Counted from the first letter of the stretch, positions 8,666-17,223 are shown. The stretch: DNA of 64,000 nucleotides from Mameliella sp. MMSF_3455 (GCF_030733205.1 NZ_JASHJL010000020.1:1-64000), one strand, 5' to 3'. The notes: generated from the letters alone by a model not told the origin. A program made the numbers and translations.

Positions 8666-10321
8666 ATGGCCTCGTATCAGTATGTCTACCACATGGATGG
8701 CGTCTCCAAGACCTATCCCGGCGGCAAGAAATGCTTTGAAAACATCCGCCTGAGCTTTCTGCCCGGGGTCAAGATCGGCGTCGTCGGCGTCAACGGCGCC
8801 GGTAAGTCGACGCTCATGCGGATCATGGCCGGAATCGACAAGGATTTCACCGGCGAGGCCTGGGCCGCAGAGGGCGCCAAGGTCGGCTACCTCCCGCAGG
8901 AGCCCGCGCTGGAAGAAGACATGACCGTGCGCGACAACGTCATGCTGGGCGTCGCCGAGAAGAAGGCCAAGCTGGACCGGTTCAACGAACTGGCCATGAA
9001 CTACAGCGACGAGACCGCCGACGAGATGGCGCAGTTGCAGGACGAGATCGACAGCCAGAACCTCTGGGATCTGGACAGCCAGGTCGATGTCGCGATGGAG
9101 GCCCTGCGCTGCCCCCCCGATGACGCCATGCCGGGCAATCTCTCGGGCGGGGAACGCCGCCGGGTTGCGCTGTGCAAGCTGCTTCTCGAAGCGCCCGACA
9201 TGCTGCTGCTCGACGAACCGACCAACCACCTGGACGCGGAAACCATCGCCTGGTTGCAACAGCACCTGATCGACTACAAGGGCACGATCCTCTGCGTCAC
9301 GCACGACCGTTACTTCCTGGACGACATCACCGGCTGGATCCTCGAACTCGACCGCGGCCGCGGCATCCCCTACGAGGGCAACTATTCCAGCTGGCTGGAG
9401 CAGAAGGCCAAGCGGCTGGAACAGGAAGCGCGCGAGGACAAGGCCAAGCAGAAGACCCTCGAACGCGAGCTGGAATGGATGCGTCAGGGTGCCAAGGCCC
9501 GTCAGGCCAAGTCCAAGGCCCGGATCAGCGCCTACAACGAGATGGCCAACCAGTCAGAGCGCGAAAAGCTCAGCCGCGCCCAGATCATCATCCCCAACGG
9601 CCCGCGCCTGGGCCAGAAGGTGATCGAGGTCGAAGGCCTGAAAAAGGCGATGGGCGACAAGCTCCTGATCGAGGATCTCTCCTTTTCGCTGCCCCCCGGT
9701 GGAATCGTCGGCGTGATCGGCCCCAACGGCGCGGGTAAATCGACGCTGTTCAAGATGCTGACCGGACACGAAAAACCGGACGCCGGCACGCTGGAATACG
9801 GGGATACGGTGCAACTGGCCTATGTCGACCAGTCGCGCGACGATCTTTCGGCCGATGAGACCGTCTGGGAGGCAATTTCCGGTGGCGCCGAGCAGATCAA
9901 GCTGGGCGACGCGGAAATGAACAGCCGCGCCTATTGCTCGGCCTTCAACTTCAAGGGCGGCGATCAGCAGAAAAAGGTCGGCCTGTTGTCAGGTGGTGAG
10001 CGCAACCGCGTGCACATGGCGCGCCTGTTGAAAGAGGGCGGCAACGTCATCCTGCTCGACGAACCGACCAACGACCTCGACGTGGAAACCCTGCGCGCTT
10101 TGGAAGATGCCCTTGTCGATTTCGCCGGTTGCGCCGTCGTGATCTCGCACGACCGTTTCTTCCTCGACCGGATCTGTACCCACATCCTGGCTTTCGAGGG
10201 CGAGGCGCATGTGGAATGGTTCGAGGGCAACTTCGAAGACTACGAAGAGGACAAGAAACGGCGCCTCGGCGCGGATGCACTGGAGCCGAAGCGGCTGAAG
10301 CACAAGAAGTTTTCGCGGTGA
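8666..10321 (+). CDS. ettA: Energy-dependent translational throttle protein EttA (ABC-F ATPase)
   Basis: A 551-residue ABC-F protein with two ATPase domains and no membrane segment. First domain: GVNGAGKST, LSGGERRRVALC, LLLDEPTNHLD. Second domain: GPNGAGKST, LSGGERNRVHMA, LLDEPTNDLD. Between them is the charged linker (about residues 240-300), which in EttA contacts the ribosomal E site and P-site tRNA. EttA gates the first steps of elongation according to the ATP/ADP ratio. The start MASYQYVYHMDGVSKTYPGG follows a GCAGGAGC ribosome binding site. The upstream in-frame extension is Arg-rich and unlikely. Confidence 0.95.
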   Translation: MASYQYVYHMDGVSKTYPGGKKCFENIRLSFLPGVKIGVVGVNGAGKSTLMRIMAGIDKDFTGEAWAAEGAKVGYLPQEPALEEDMTVRDNVMLGVAEKKAKLDRFNELAMNYSDETADEMAQLQDEIDSQNLWDLDSQVDVAMEALRCPPDDAMPGNLSGGERRRVALCKLLLEAPDMLLLDEPTNHLDAETIAWLQQHLIDYKGTILCVTHDRYFLDDITGWILELDRGRGIPYEGNYSSWLEQKAKRLEQEAREDKAKQKTLERELEWMRQGAKARQAKSKARISAYNEMANQSEREKLSRAQIIIPNGPRLGQKVIEVEGLKKAMGDKLLIEDLSFSLPPGGIVGVIGPNGAGKSTLFKMLTGHEKPDAGTLEYGDTVQLAYVDQSRDDLSADETVWEAISGGAEQIKLGDAEMNSRAYCSAFNFKGGDQQKKVGLLSGGERNRVHMARLLKEGGNVILLDEPTNDLDVETLRALEDALVDFAGCAVVISHDRFFLDRICTHILAFEGEAHVEWFEGNFEDYEEDKKRRLGADALEPKRLKHKKFSR

Positions 10322-10371
10322 GCAACCGGGTCGCGTCAACCTTTCGAGATCTCAGGTCTTAGGCAGTTACA

Positions 10372-10644
10372 ATGAAAGCGCGCGATATCTACGAGGCTTT
10401 GGTTTTCCTTGAGTACCACGGAATGCCAGAGACTTGGTTGGTCGAGATCCATCACAAGTCTTCGCCAGAGCGCTACGCGAAGGGCAAACGCTATTGGCTT
10501 GCACAAGCCGAAAAAGGAAGCGAGCTAAAAACGGTAAGCGAGTATTACGGTCATCGCCTCTGTTTCGTGGCAGAGGGTGTGAGGAGCGGCCGAAGAGACT
10601 TTGGAGCACTTGCAAGTGAAGCCAAACAGCGGTGGCCTTATTAA
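10372..10644 (+). CDS. Hypothetical protein, AT-richer than neighbours
   Basis: A 90-residue, basic, soluble protein that I do not recognise. It is rich in aromatic residues (WLVEIHHK, YWLAQAEKG, VSEYYGHRLCFVAEG) and has no signal peptide or membrane segment. The base composition of the gene and of the 150 bases after it is visibly less GC-rich than the flanks. Together with the lack of a strong ribosome binding site, this suggests recent acquisition or an orphan gene. It follows ettA by 50 bases on the same strand. Confidence 0.55.
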   Translation: MKARDIYEALVFLEYHGMPETWLVEIHHKSSPERYAKGKRYWLAQAEKGSELKTVSEYYGHRLCFVAEGVRSGRRDFGALASEAKQRWPY

Positions 10645-10796
10645 CTTTTGGTAACGGAAGGGGTATTTTTCTGCAACCAACTCGAGACAACGCTTGGACA
10701 ATGCACTTGTAGCATGGGTTCGCACCCTGACCTTCGCAGAGCTTGGTACCCAGCGTCAGGGTGATCCCCGCTATTCACGCCACCACCTCCAAGGAA

Positions 10797-10832
10797 AACC
10801 CGCGCGGTAGCCCATTGACCACCGCGCGGGTT
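10797..10832 (-). terminator. Rho-independent terminator of the DUF4168 gene
   Basis: On the minus strand a perfect 12-bp stem, AACCCGCGCGGT pairing with ACCGCGCGGGTT, with a 12-base loop, runs into TTTTCC. It starts 37 bases after the stop of the gene ending at 10869. Confidence 0.85.
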
Positions 10833-10868
10833 CATCTTCTCAAGCGGCCCGACATCCGGGCCGAAGCA

Positions 10869-11294
10869 TCAGCCGTCGTCCGACGGTTGCGCGCCGTCGC
10901 CCGGCATGCGCTCCTGGAACAGCGCGGTGATCCTTTGGTTCAGCGCATCGTCGGCCTGGGCGGCCTCGCCGATGGCGGTATAGGTCGGCACGTCGATACC
11001 ATCAGTCTGGACGATGACCTCTTTCATTTCTTCCTGTGCCTGGCGGACCAGCGCCTGCTGGTCCTCTTCGTTCTCGGCCGCCTGCAGCCGCGCCTGGTAG
11101 GTCTGGCGCAGGGCCATGACCTTCATTGCCGCATCGACGAAGCTGTTGAGGTCGCTGTCGCTGTATTGCGCCTCGGCGGCCTGAGCCGGGATCAGCTCCG
11201 CCTGCGGCCCGGATTGCGCCAGGGCCGGGGTCAGCGGTGCCGCGGCCAATGCCACGAGGGTTGCAGTGCCAAGAAGGGTCTTTCTTACGCTCAT
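10869..11294 (-). CDS. DUF4168 domain-containing exported protein
   Basis: A 141-residue periplasmic protein with a signal peptide (residues 1-27, ending TPALAQ). The mature part is helical and acidic and fits the DUF4168 pattern: YSDSDLNSFVDAAMKVMALRQ early, and a C-terminal block ending DALNQRITALFQERM. The family's function is unknown. A strong terminator follows the gene, so it is probably transcribed alone. Confidence 0.88.
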   Translation of the reverse strand: MSVRKTLLGTATLVALAAAPLTPALAQSGPQAELIPAQAAEAQYSDSDLNSFVDAAMKVMALRQTYQARLQAAENEEDQQALVRQAQEEMKEVIVQTDGIDVPTYTAIGEAAQADDALNQRITALFQERMPGDGAQPSDDG

Positions 11295-11432
11295 GATCGG
11301 TCTCCCGTCAGAGGTGGATTTCGCGGGTCTTACCGCACTCTGACCCTGACCAAATCCCTATGAGCCGATGTTTCAACCGTCCGGGCAAAATTCCTGACGT
11401 GACGGCGGCGGTCCGCCGCCGATGCCATCGCC

Positions 11433-11906
11433 TCAGACGAGCCAGGCCGCGGCCCACATGCCCAGGGCAAAGACCGAATGCGCCACCAGCCCCATGAAGC
11501 GCCCCTTCCAGGGCCGCTCTGTCCGCGACAGGGCCCAGCCCAGCCCCATCCCCGGATGCAGCAGGAACCATCCGCCCGCGATGGTCACGATCCCCCAGAT
11601 CCAGGCCTTCCAGAACACCGGCGCGTCGAACCATGCGCCCCCGACGATCAGTGCAAAGACCACACCGTAGACAACCCCGACAAAGTAGTGGAATGCCCAG
11701 CCGAGCGCGCGCTCACCGTCGACCGGGGCTGCCGCGCCGATGTCATCGTGAAAGACGCGCCCCCGGAACAGCCAGCCGACCCAGCGGCCCACGTTGCCCC
11801 AGTTCGGACGCCCCTGTCCCGTCAGCCGGTCCAGCAGCAGCGCCCAGAGGTCCATCGCCACCGTGCCGCCGATGCCGATTACCACGCCTGCCCAGATCAA
11901 GCCCAT
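11433..11906 (-). CDS. DUF2938 family integral membrane protein
   Basis: A 157-residue membrane protein with four likely transmembrane helices: around residues 2-24, 70-90, 98-118 and 135-155. Family-type motifs are GIGGTVAMDLWALLLDR at the N-terminus and HYFVGVVYG in the middle. Function is unknown. The start MGLIWAGVVIG is preceded by GGGGAGGCGAGCG, a good ribosome binding site. The longer frame starting 22 residues upstream lacks one. Confidence 0.88.
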   Translation of the reverse strand: MGLIWAGVVIGIGGTVAMDLWALLLDRLTGQGRPNWGNVGRWVGWLFRGRVFHDDIGAAAPVDGERALGWAFHYFVGVVYGVVFALIVGGAWFDAPVFWKAWIWGIVTIAGGWFLLHPGMGLGWALSRTERPWKGRFMGLVAHSVFALGMWAAAWLV

Positions 11907-12077
11907 CGCTCGCCTCCCCTTTTTGCGCCACCATGCCCGCGACAGGCGCGATAGACAATCGCTGCCGATCACTCGCCGACCGCGGCCCGCCGCGCCCTGG
12001 GCAACAAACTTGACCGTTGCGCCACGGCCAGCCTAACCTTTCCGTGTACTTGGATTAATTGCTCAAGGAATTGATAC

Positions 12078-12470
12078 ATGCACCGTCTTTTGATGCTGGC
12101 GCTCTGCTTGATGACGGCCTTCAGTGCAGGCCAAAGCCACGCCCAGAACAACCAGTTCACCGTCATCTTCCGGAACGACTGCAACCGGCAGATCCAGACC
12201 GCGATCAACTATCGTGACCTGTCCGGCAACTGGATCACCAACGGCTGGTACCTGCTGGACCCCGGGGAAACCGCCACGGTCGCCTTTACCACCAACCGCA
12301 TCTACTACATGTACGGCGAAAGCATCGCCCCGGTGAACAGCCGCATCTACTGGCGCGGCGCCGTGCGCCACTTCCATATTCGCGGGTCGTCGCACACCTA
12401 CGGATTTCGCCAGCGCACGATGGACATGAACAACTGGGGCCGCTGGACGGAACGCTTTACCTGCAACTAG
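12078..12470 (+). CDS. DUF1036-like secreted protein
   Basis: A 130-residue exported protein. Its signal peptide covers residues 1-23 (ends AGQSHAQ). The mature domain has an early FRNDCNRQIQTAINY, then WITNGWYLLDPGETATV, and ends with a cysteine (RFTCN). That order fits DUF1036, a family of small periplasmic proteins of unknown function that look like a beta sandwich. The two remaining cysteines probably form a disulfide. The gene lies 76 bases before another secreted-protein gene on the same strand. Confidence 0.82.
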   Translation: MHRLLMLALCLMTAFSAGQSHAQNNQFTVIFRNDCNRQIQTAINYRDLSGNWITNGWYLLDPGETATVAFTTNRIYYMYGESIAPVNSRIYWRGAVRHFHIRGSSHTYGFRQRTMDMNNWGRWTERFTCN

Positions 12471-12545
12471 GCCGGCCCGCCTCATACCGTGGTATCCTCG
12501 GAACAGGTCCCGGACCAACCGGGACCGATTCTGGAGGAGAAACTC

Positions 12546-13016
12546 ATGTATTTCATCCGTTTTCCTGCCCTCGCGGCGGCCATTTTTGTGATTGCCACAC
12601 CGACCCTTTCTGAAACCGTGACCGCCGCTGGCGTGGGGCACGGCGCGTCGACCGCCACGCCGATGCCGGTGTCCGATGGCCTGGTCATCGTGCACGCGAC
12701 CTCGATGTATGAAAGTTTCGAGACCGAGGACCCGATGAATCCCTTTGCCAGCGCAAAAGGCCCCTGCTTCGGTGCGATCCTGATCGACAAGGGAGATGTC
12801 TCAGGGGACGGGCTGTGCCACTACACCGACGGCGACGGCGAAGTGGCCGTGGTCAAGTGGATCGCCAAGGCCATCAATGCCGAGGGACGCACCCAGGGCG
12901 ACTGGATGGTCATGGGCGGCACCGGCAAATGGGCCTCGATCACCGGAGCCGGCGAATTTGACGCGGGCGGCGACCCCTATACCAACCGGATCAGCGGTGA
13001 GATGACCCTGAACTGA
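12546..13016 (+). CDS. Secreted hypothetical protein
   Basis: A 156-residue protein with a signal peptide (residues 1-23, ending TPTLSE). The mature domain contains two cysteines (GPCFGAILID and GDGLCHYTDGDGE) and a glycine-rich end (GGTGKWASITGAGEF, then ISGEMTLN). The latter is reminiscent of small allene-oxide-cyclase-like or lipocalin-like barrels. That resemblance is loose. A strong CTGGAGGAGA ribosome binding site precedes the ATG. A hairpin at 13023-13047 follows the gene. Confidence 0.8.
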   Translation: MYFIRFPALAAAIFVIATPTLSETVTAAGVGHGASTATPMPVSDGLVIVHATSMYESFETEDPMNPFASAKGPCFGAILIDKGDVSGDGLCHYTDGDGEVAVVKWIAKAINAEGRTQGDWMVMGGTGKWASITGAGEFDAGGDPYTNRISGEMTLN

Positions 13017-13022
13017 CCGGGC

Positions 13023-13047
13023 CTCCCCGGAGCAATGCCCCGGGGAG
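13023..13047 (+). terminator. GC-rich hairpin after a secreted-protein gene
   Basis: An 8-bp perfect stem, CTCCCCGG pairing with CCGGGGAG, around a 9-base loop. It sits 6 bases after a stop codon but has no T-run, so it could be a weak or Rho-dependent terminator. The following 200 bases form the untranslated leader and promoter region of the cold-shock gene. Confidence 0.45.
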
Positions 13048-13255
13048 CGACTCGTCGCGCGATCTGCCGCAAGCTTCCGGCGAGCGCATTTCAATCTTTC
13101 TTGCTCCGACTCAGCAAACCTGCGATATCCAAGACCGCTACGTTACCACTATCGCCTACCTGTCTCCGTCATACGGCGTCAGCGCAACCGATACTGCTCT
13201 GACATTGCCGGGCCGCAGCACTTCCGCGTGCGGCAAATCTACAGGAGACCACGGA

Positions 13256-13462
13256 ATGGCCACTGGCACCGTGAAATGGTTCAACACCACCAAAGGCTAC
13301 GGCTTCATCGCGCCCGAAGGCGGCGGCAAGGACATCTTCGTCCACATCTCCGCTGTCGAGCGTTCGGGCCTGACCGGCCTGCAGGACAACCAGAAAGTCA
13401 GCTTCGAACTGCGCACCGGCCGTGACGGCCGCGAAAGCGCGTCGGACATCGAACTGCTCTGA
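13256..13462 (+). CDS. Cold-shock protein (CspA family)
   Basis: A 68-residue single cold-shock domain. RNP1-like KGYGFIAPEGG and RNP2-like DIFVHISAVE motifs are present. The start MATGTVKWFNTTKGYG has an AGGAGA ribosome binding site. Such proteins bind single-stranded RNA or DNA and melt RNA structure. The gene is preceded by a 240-base non-coding stretch, long enough for the structured 5' leader seen in cold-shock genes, but I cannot show that it folds. It is convergent with the thioesterase gene. Confidence 0.95.
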   Translation: MATGTVKWFNTTKGYGFIAPEGGGKDIFVHISAVERSGLTGLQDNQKVSFELRTGRDGRESASDIELL

Positions 13463-13481
13463 TCGGCGCCGCCCGGGGTCG

Positions 13482-13868
13482 TCAGGCCTCGGGCGGAACC
13501 ATCCTCTTGTTGCCCTCCTCGTCGAGGGCAACATAGGTAAAAACCGCCTCGGTCACCTTCTCGCGCTTGCCGATCCGGTTGCGGATCACCCAGGCCTCCA
13601 GCCCGATCCCCATCGAGGTCCGGCCCACCCGCGCGACCCGGCCGTAGATTTCCAGCACGTCGCCGATCCGCACCGGGCGGATGAATTTCATCGCGTCCAC
13701 CGCCACCGTGGCCACGCGGCCCTGCGCCCGTTCCCCGGCGATGATGCCGCTGGCCAGGTCCATCTGGCTGAGCACCCAGCCACCAAAAATATCGCCGCTG
13801 ACATTGGCATCCGCCGGCATGGCCAGCGTCCGCAGGGTGGGATCGCCCTTTGGTGCCACCTGCTCCAT
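13482..13868 (-). CDS. Acyl-CoA thioesterase, YciA-like hotdog fold
   Basis: A 128-residue single hotdog domain that hydrolyses acyl-CoA. Family features seen are MPADANVSGDIFGGWVLSQMD near the N-terminus, with the catalytic-type Asp in ANVSGDIFGGW, and a conserved VAVDAMKFIRPV strand. Length matches YciA-type thioesterases. The start codon is 61 bases from the nearest GTAC-repeat palindrome in the divergent spacer it shares with the RbsD/FucU gene, so those sites may control it. Confidence 0.92.
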   Translation of the reverse strand: MEQVAPKGDPTLRTLAMPADANVSGDIFGGWVLSQMDLASGIIAGERAQGRVATVAVDAMKFIRPVRIGDVLEIYGRVARVGRTSMGIGLEAWVIRNRIGKREKVTEAVFTYVALDEEGNKRMVPPEA

Positions 13869-13928
13869 TCCCTGTCTCCTTGCTGTCGCGCGCGGCGCCG
13901 TGCCCCGCCCCTGTCCCGACCATAGCCG

Positions 13929-13976
13929 GTTTTGTACAAAACGTCAGAAACCGCGTACGTTTTGTACGTTTTGTAC
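13929..13976. promoter_or_regulatory. GTAC repeat array between thioesterase and RbsD/FucU genes
   Basis: A 14-base perfect palindrome, GTTTTGTACAAAAC (13929-13942), is followed by three GTAC cores at 13955, 13964 and 13973 joined by GTTTT. They have a strict 9-base period. The distance from the first core to the array is 21 bases. The same arrangement occurs in reverse orientation at 49027-49073. Its place in a divergent promoter region suggests an operator. The regulator is unknown. Confidence 0.6.
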
Positions 13977-14055
13977 AAGCCGTCCCGGGCCAAATGCCCT
14001 CTTGCGCCGGGCCGCCGGGGGCGTTTTCATGGTCAGGAATTCCGGAGGGTCCCCC

Positions 14056-14490
14056 ATGCTGCGCAACATCCCCGCTATCCTCTCGCCCGAGATCCTGTAC
14101 AGCCTTCGGGCGATGGGACACGGCGATGAACTCGTGATCGCGGACTGCAATTTTCCCGCCTATTCAATGGGCTGCAAGGTACACCGGCTGGACGGCCTGT
14201 CCGCCACCCAGGTCTTGCAGGCGGTGCTGACGGTCATGCCTCTGGACAGTTTCGTGAAAGACCCGGCACATACCATGCAGGTGGTTGGCGACGCCGAGGC
14301 AACCCCTGAGATCATCGAGGAATTTCAAACGCTTATCGATGAGTTCGCGGACAACCCGGCGCCGATCGCGACGCTGGAACGCTTTGCTTTCTACGATCGG
14401 GCAAAGACCGGCTTTGCCGTTATTCAGACTGGGGAATCAAGGCTTTACGGCAACATCATCCTCAAGAAAGGCGTCATCCCGCCAAACTGA
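14056..14490 (+). CDS. RbsD/FucU family sugar mutarotase
   Basis: A 144-residue mutarotase-fold protein of the RbsD/FucU family, which interconverts the anomers of fucose or ribose. The characteristic N-terminus (MLRNIPAILSPEILYSLRAM) and GHGDELVIADCNFPA with the catalytic-type His and Asp are present, as is a YGNIILKKGVI end. FucU-type is favoured by the LRNIP start and the overall length. The start has GGAGGG upstream. The long open frame upstream is antisense to the thioesterase and is not coding. No sugar transporter or kinase is adjacent. Confidence 0.9.
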   Translation: MLRNIPAILSPEILYSLRAMGHGDELVIADCNFPAYSMGCKVHRLDGLSATQVLQAVLTVMPLDSFVKDPAHTMQVVGDAEATPEIIEEFQTLIDEFADNPAPIATLERFAFYDRAKTGFAVIQTGESRLYGNIILKKGVIPPN

Positions 14491-14568
14491 ACTGGCCGGT
14501 ATGGTTTTCGTGACTGTCGGAAAAGGGCCCCTTCCCCCATCTTCAGAGACAGAAGAAGGAGCCCCGCC

Positions 14569-14670
14569 ATGACCAAGCACAACCAGCCCCGCCCCGCACA
14601 GCCCACCATTCCCATCCCGGGCCGCACAAAGCCCAAGACCTACCAGTTCACCGACTGGGCCGCATTCTGA
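14569..14670 (+). CDS. Possible 33-residue small protein
   Basis: A short frame starting MTKHNQPRPAQPTIPIP and ending YQFTDWAAF, preceded at ideal distance by AGAAGGAG. It is Pro/Thr-rich and basic, with an aromatic C-terminus. It lies 78 bases after the RbsD/FucU gene on the same strand. The ribosome binding site is the main evidence. I do not recognise a family. Confidence 0.45.
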   Translation: MTKHNQPRPAQPTIPIPGRTKPKTYQFTDWAAF

Positions 14671-14803
14671 GCCGGACACGGCAACCCATTGATCAAAGAT
14701 GTTTTTCCCGGCTCACCCCGGGGCAGATGCAAGACCCGCGGGATTGAGACACCCGCCTCCGGACCTCGGCGAGCGCGCCGCCAGAGGCCACCGAATTACC
14801 CGA

Positions 14804-15415
14804 TCAGAGCCCTGCGATGTCCCGCAGTTGCGTCACGATCCCCTCGACCCCGTCCCCGCCTTTGAGTGCAGAGAACACGAACGGCCGCCCGGCGCGGACC
14901 CGCGTCGCGTCGCGCTCCATCACCTCCAAGGAGGCGCCGACATAGGGCGCAAGATCGGTCTTGTTGATGACCAGCAGATCCGACCGCGTGATCGCCGGCC
15001 CGCCCTTGCGGGGGATCTCTTCTCCGGCAGCAACATCAATGACATAGACCGTCAGGTCCGCCAGTTCCGGGCTGAAGGTGGCCGACAGGTTGTCTCCCCC
15101 GGACTCGATCAGGACGATCTCGACCTCCGGGTGTCGCTGGCGCATCTCGGCCACGGCCGCCAGGTTGATCGAGGCGTCCTCGCGGATTGCCGTGTGCGGA
15201 CATCCCCCGGTTTCCACTCCGATCACCCGATCCGCAGGCAGGATCTGCATCCGCATCAGCGCTTCCGCGTCCTCCTGCGTGTAGATGTCGTTGGTGATCA
15301 CGCCGATGGAAAAATCGTCTTTCAGGCGCTCGGCAAGCCGTGCGGTCAGGGTGGTCTTGCCGGCGCCGACGGGTCCGCCGATGCCGATACGCAAGGGGCC
15401 GTTCATCCGTGTCAT
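14804..15415 (-). CDS. ureG: Urease accessory GTPase UreG
   Basis: A 203-residue GTPase that supplies the energy for nickel insertion into urease, acting with UreE, UreF and UreD. P-loop [10 protein letters not shown], the Cys-Pro-His metal-binding motif ([11 protein letters not shown]), ESGGDN, and NKTD for guanine specificity are all present. The ATG overlaps the ureF stop (ATGA), which supports this start over the internal MNGPL. It is the last gene of the urease operon. Confidence 0.97.
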   Translation of the reverse strand: MTRMNGPLRIGIGGPVGAGKTTLTARLAERLKDDFSIGVITNDIYTQEDAEALMRMQILPADRVIGVETGGCPHTAIREDASINLAAVAEMRQRHPEVEIVLIESGGDNLSATFSPELADLTVYVIDVAAGEEIPRKGGPAITRSDLLVINKTDLAPYVGASLEVMERDATRVRAGRPFVFSALKGGDGVEGIVTQLRDIAGL

Positions 15416-16053
15416 GACTGGAATAGCCTTGGTTCAAGTGTTTCGTGTTTCATGGAAGCGACATCGGACAGAAAGGCACAGGAGGCCATGTCATCCAGTG
15501 TCTGCCCCTCGGTGCCTGCGGCCACCTCGGCACAAAGCGGCGCCAGCCGCGACATCACACCCTGCGCCGCGGTCTGTCCCAGCGGCATCAAACGCTGTGC
15601 CGCGGAAACGAGATTGCCCGCAAAGGACTGAAGGTAAAGCGCGATCACCGGTTCCACGGCCATGTCCAACTGCCGCGCCGCATCGCCAAGTGCCACAGGC
15701 AAGAGCATCGGCGGCAGGTCCAGCCGCCAGACCTCTGCCGTGACCTGGGCAAAGGCCGCGCCCTGCCGCTCTGCCTCGCGCAGGCGTTCGCGTGAAGGCT
15801 GCCAGGCGCGCGCCAGCGCATCAAGTTCCGCCACGGGCCGCCCCCCCTGCCAGGCCAGCCGGACCCAAAGCGCATCGGCCTTGCCGGACCCATCGCGCAG
15901 CACATCTGCCAACCATGCCTGCAGGCTGTCCGCATCCGTCACCCAGCCTTGCCGCACCGCGCTTTCCAGCCCGTGCGACCACGCGAAGGCCCCCACCGGG
16001 TAGGCAGGGGACAGCCATTGCGTCAGTGTCAGCAGGCGCGGATCAATGGGCAT
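15412..16053 (-). CDS. ureF: Urease accessory protein UreF
   Basis: A 213-residue all-helical accessory protein that bridges UreD-urease and UreG during metallocentre assembly. Recognised by [23 protein letters not shown] near the N-terminus and [16 protein letters not shown] later. The start [10 protein letters not shown] is used. It overlaps the 3' end of ureE by 11 bases. A longer frame would run through the ureE His-rich tail and is rejected. Confidence 0.95.
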   Translation of the reverse strand: MPIDPRLLTLTQWLSPAYPVGAFAWSHGLESAVRQGWVTDADSLQAWLADVLRDGSGKADALWVRLAWQGGRPVAELDALARAWQPSRERLREAERQGAAFAQVTAEVWRLDLPPMLLPVALGDAARQLDMAVEPVIALYLQSFAGNLVSAAQRLMPLGQTAAQGVMSRLAPLCAEVAAGTEGQTLDDMASCAFLSDVASMKHETLEPRLFQS

Positions 16054-16519
16054 GGGCGCTGTGGCCGTGTTCGTGGCTGTGGGTGCGCCCGTGACCATAG
16101 GCGCCACCCTCTGGGGTGAAGGGATGCATGGCCTCCGTCACCTCGGCCCCGAGATGTTCCAGCATGTGCCGGATCACCGGATCGCGCCGGATCAACAACA
16201 TGCCCTCGGCAATCTGGCAGGGCGTATGCCGATTGCCGATGTGCCAGGCAAGCTGCGGCAGGCTCGGCCCGCGCACTTCAAGGACTTCTTCGCTGGCGGC
16301 CGCCACCTCGATCCGACGTCCGTCAGCCAGCAACAGGGCATCCCCCGCGTCCAGCGAGGTGGTCTGCTCCAGATCGACAACAAAGGCCAGACCCGCCTCT
16401 GTCACCAGGCGCTTGCGCCGCAGGAACCGCGCCTCGTAGTCCAGGACAACCCGGTCCGCTGCCGGGGCCTGCCAGTTGCCCGCCTCTTCAAGGACTTGCG
16501 CAAGGGGGAGTTCGCTCAC
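16043..16519 (-). CDS. ureE: Urease accessory nickel metallochaperone UreE
   Basis: A 158-residue nickel carrier. The peptide-binding N-terminal domain (YEARFLRRKRLVTEAG, TSLDAGDAL) is followed by the metal-binding domain with the conserved AWHIGNRHTPCQI segment. It ends in a His-rich tail ([17 protein letters not shown]). It starts with GTG. The stop of the upstream gene overlaps this start (GTGA), indicating translational coupling. Confidence 0.96.
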   Translation of the reverse strand: MSELPLAQVLEEAGNWQAPAADRVVLDYEARFLRRKRLVTEAGLAFVVDLEQTTSLDAGDALLLADGRRIEVAAASEEVLEVRGPSLPQLAWHIGNRHTPCQIAEGMLLIRRDPVIRHMLEHLGAEVTEAMHPFTPEGGAYGHGRTHSHEHGHSAHAH

Positions 16520-17103
16520 TCGATCACCTCGATGTTGGAATAATTGTAGCGGTCCGACCCGTCCGTGTAGTCGCTGCCCGCGTAGTAGGAAAAGCCGAAG
16601 GCGGGCAGGTAGTACAGCAGATCAACCGTGCCGCTGTCGTCAGGTTCGTAACGGATCTCGATCGGGATCAGATCGTATTCGCAGGCGCCAAAGTTGATCT
16701 TGGACAGCGGTCCGAAATCGTAGATCTGACGTTCCCTGTCGAGATCGCCAAGGTTGTTGATCGCCACGTCATAGGTCACCTGCCCGCCCGGTTCCGGCAC
16801 CGCCAGTTCCTCTGCCCGGCCCGGAAAGGCATAGGTGACACGCGTGTCTTGTTCCGGCACCCCCTCGACCAAATCGACTAGTTCGACGAGGTAGACCCCC
16901 TGCGCCAGCAGGTTGCGTGTGACCAACCCGTCCGAGGCTGTATAGATCGCCTCGATCATGCCCGGCCTCACGCGTCGGTATTCCTCTGTATCGACGTCAT
17001 CGACAGTAAAGCGGATGCCCTTGTCGATGTCCGATCCCACGGGACAACCCCAGGCCACGGGGGCAAGGAAAGCAAGGCCGGCGGCCAGGAACAAGCTGCG
17101 CAT
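16516..17103 (-). CDS. Secreted hypothetical protein within the urease operon
   Basis: A 195-residue exported protein with a signal peptide (MRSLFLAAGLAFLAPVAWGC). The mature chain is acidic and probably beta-rich (GIRFTVDDVDTEEYRRVRPG, YAFPGRAEELAVPEPGG), with cysteines at the mature N-terminus and in FGACEYDLIP. I do not recognise the family. The GC(PVG) at the cleavage site is not a clear lipobox. Tight coupling to ureE and its place between ureC and ureE imply co-expression with urease. There is no evidence that it acts on the enzyme. Confidence 0.8.
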   Translation of the reverse strand: MRSLFLAAGLAFLAPVAWGCPVGSDIDKGIRFTVDDVDTEEYRRVRPGMIEAIYTASDGLVTRNLLAQGVYLVELVDLVEGVPEQDTRVTYAFPGRAEELAVPEPGGQVTYDVAINNLGDLDRERQIYDFGPLSKINFGACEYDLIPIEIRYEPDDSGTVDLLYYLPAFGFSYYAGSDYTDGSDRYNYSNIEVIE

Positions 17104-17223
17104 GTTCAAACTCCAATCCGTTGATCCGCGTCCGGTGACGCCCGGACCAAGATCATGTTGCGGGAGCCTCTGGCGGAGATCAAGCGACGGCCCGCAGGCG
17201 CGGGCACGCCCCTCCACGATGGG

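Noticed and set aside
10723-10763. CACCCTGAC/GTCAGGGTG inverted repeat with a GGGTTCG stretch, considered as a tRNA or att site
   Set aside because: No cloverleaf can be drawn, there is no CCA end, and no integrase is nearby. It may be a simple hairpin after the AT-rich hypothetical gene.
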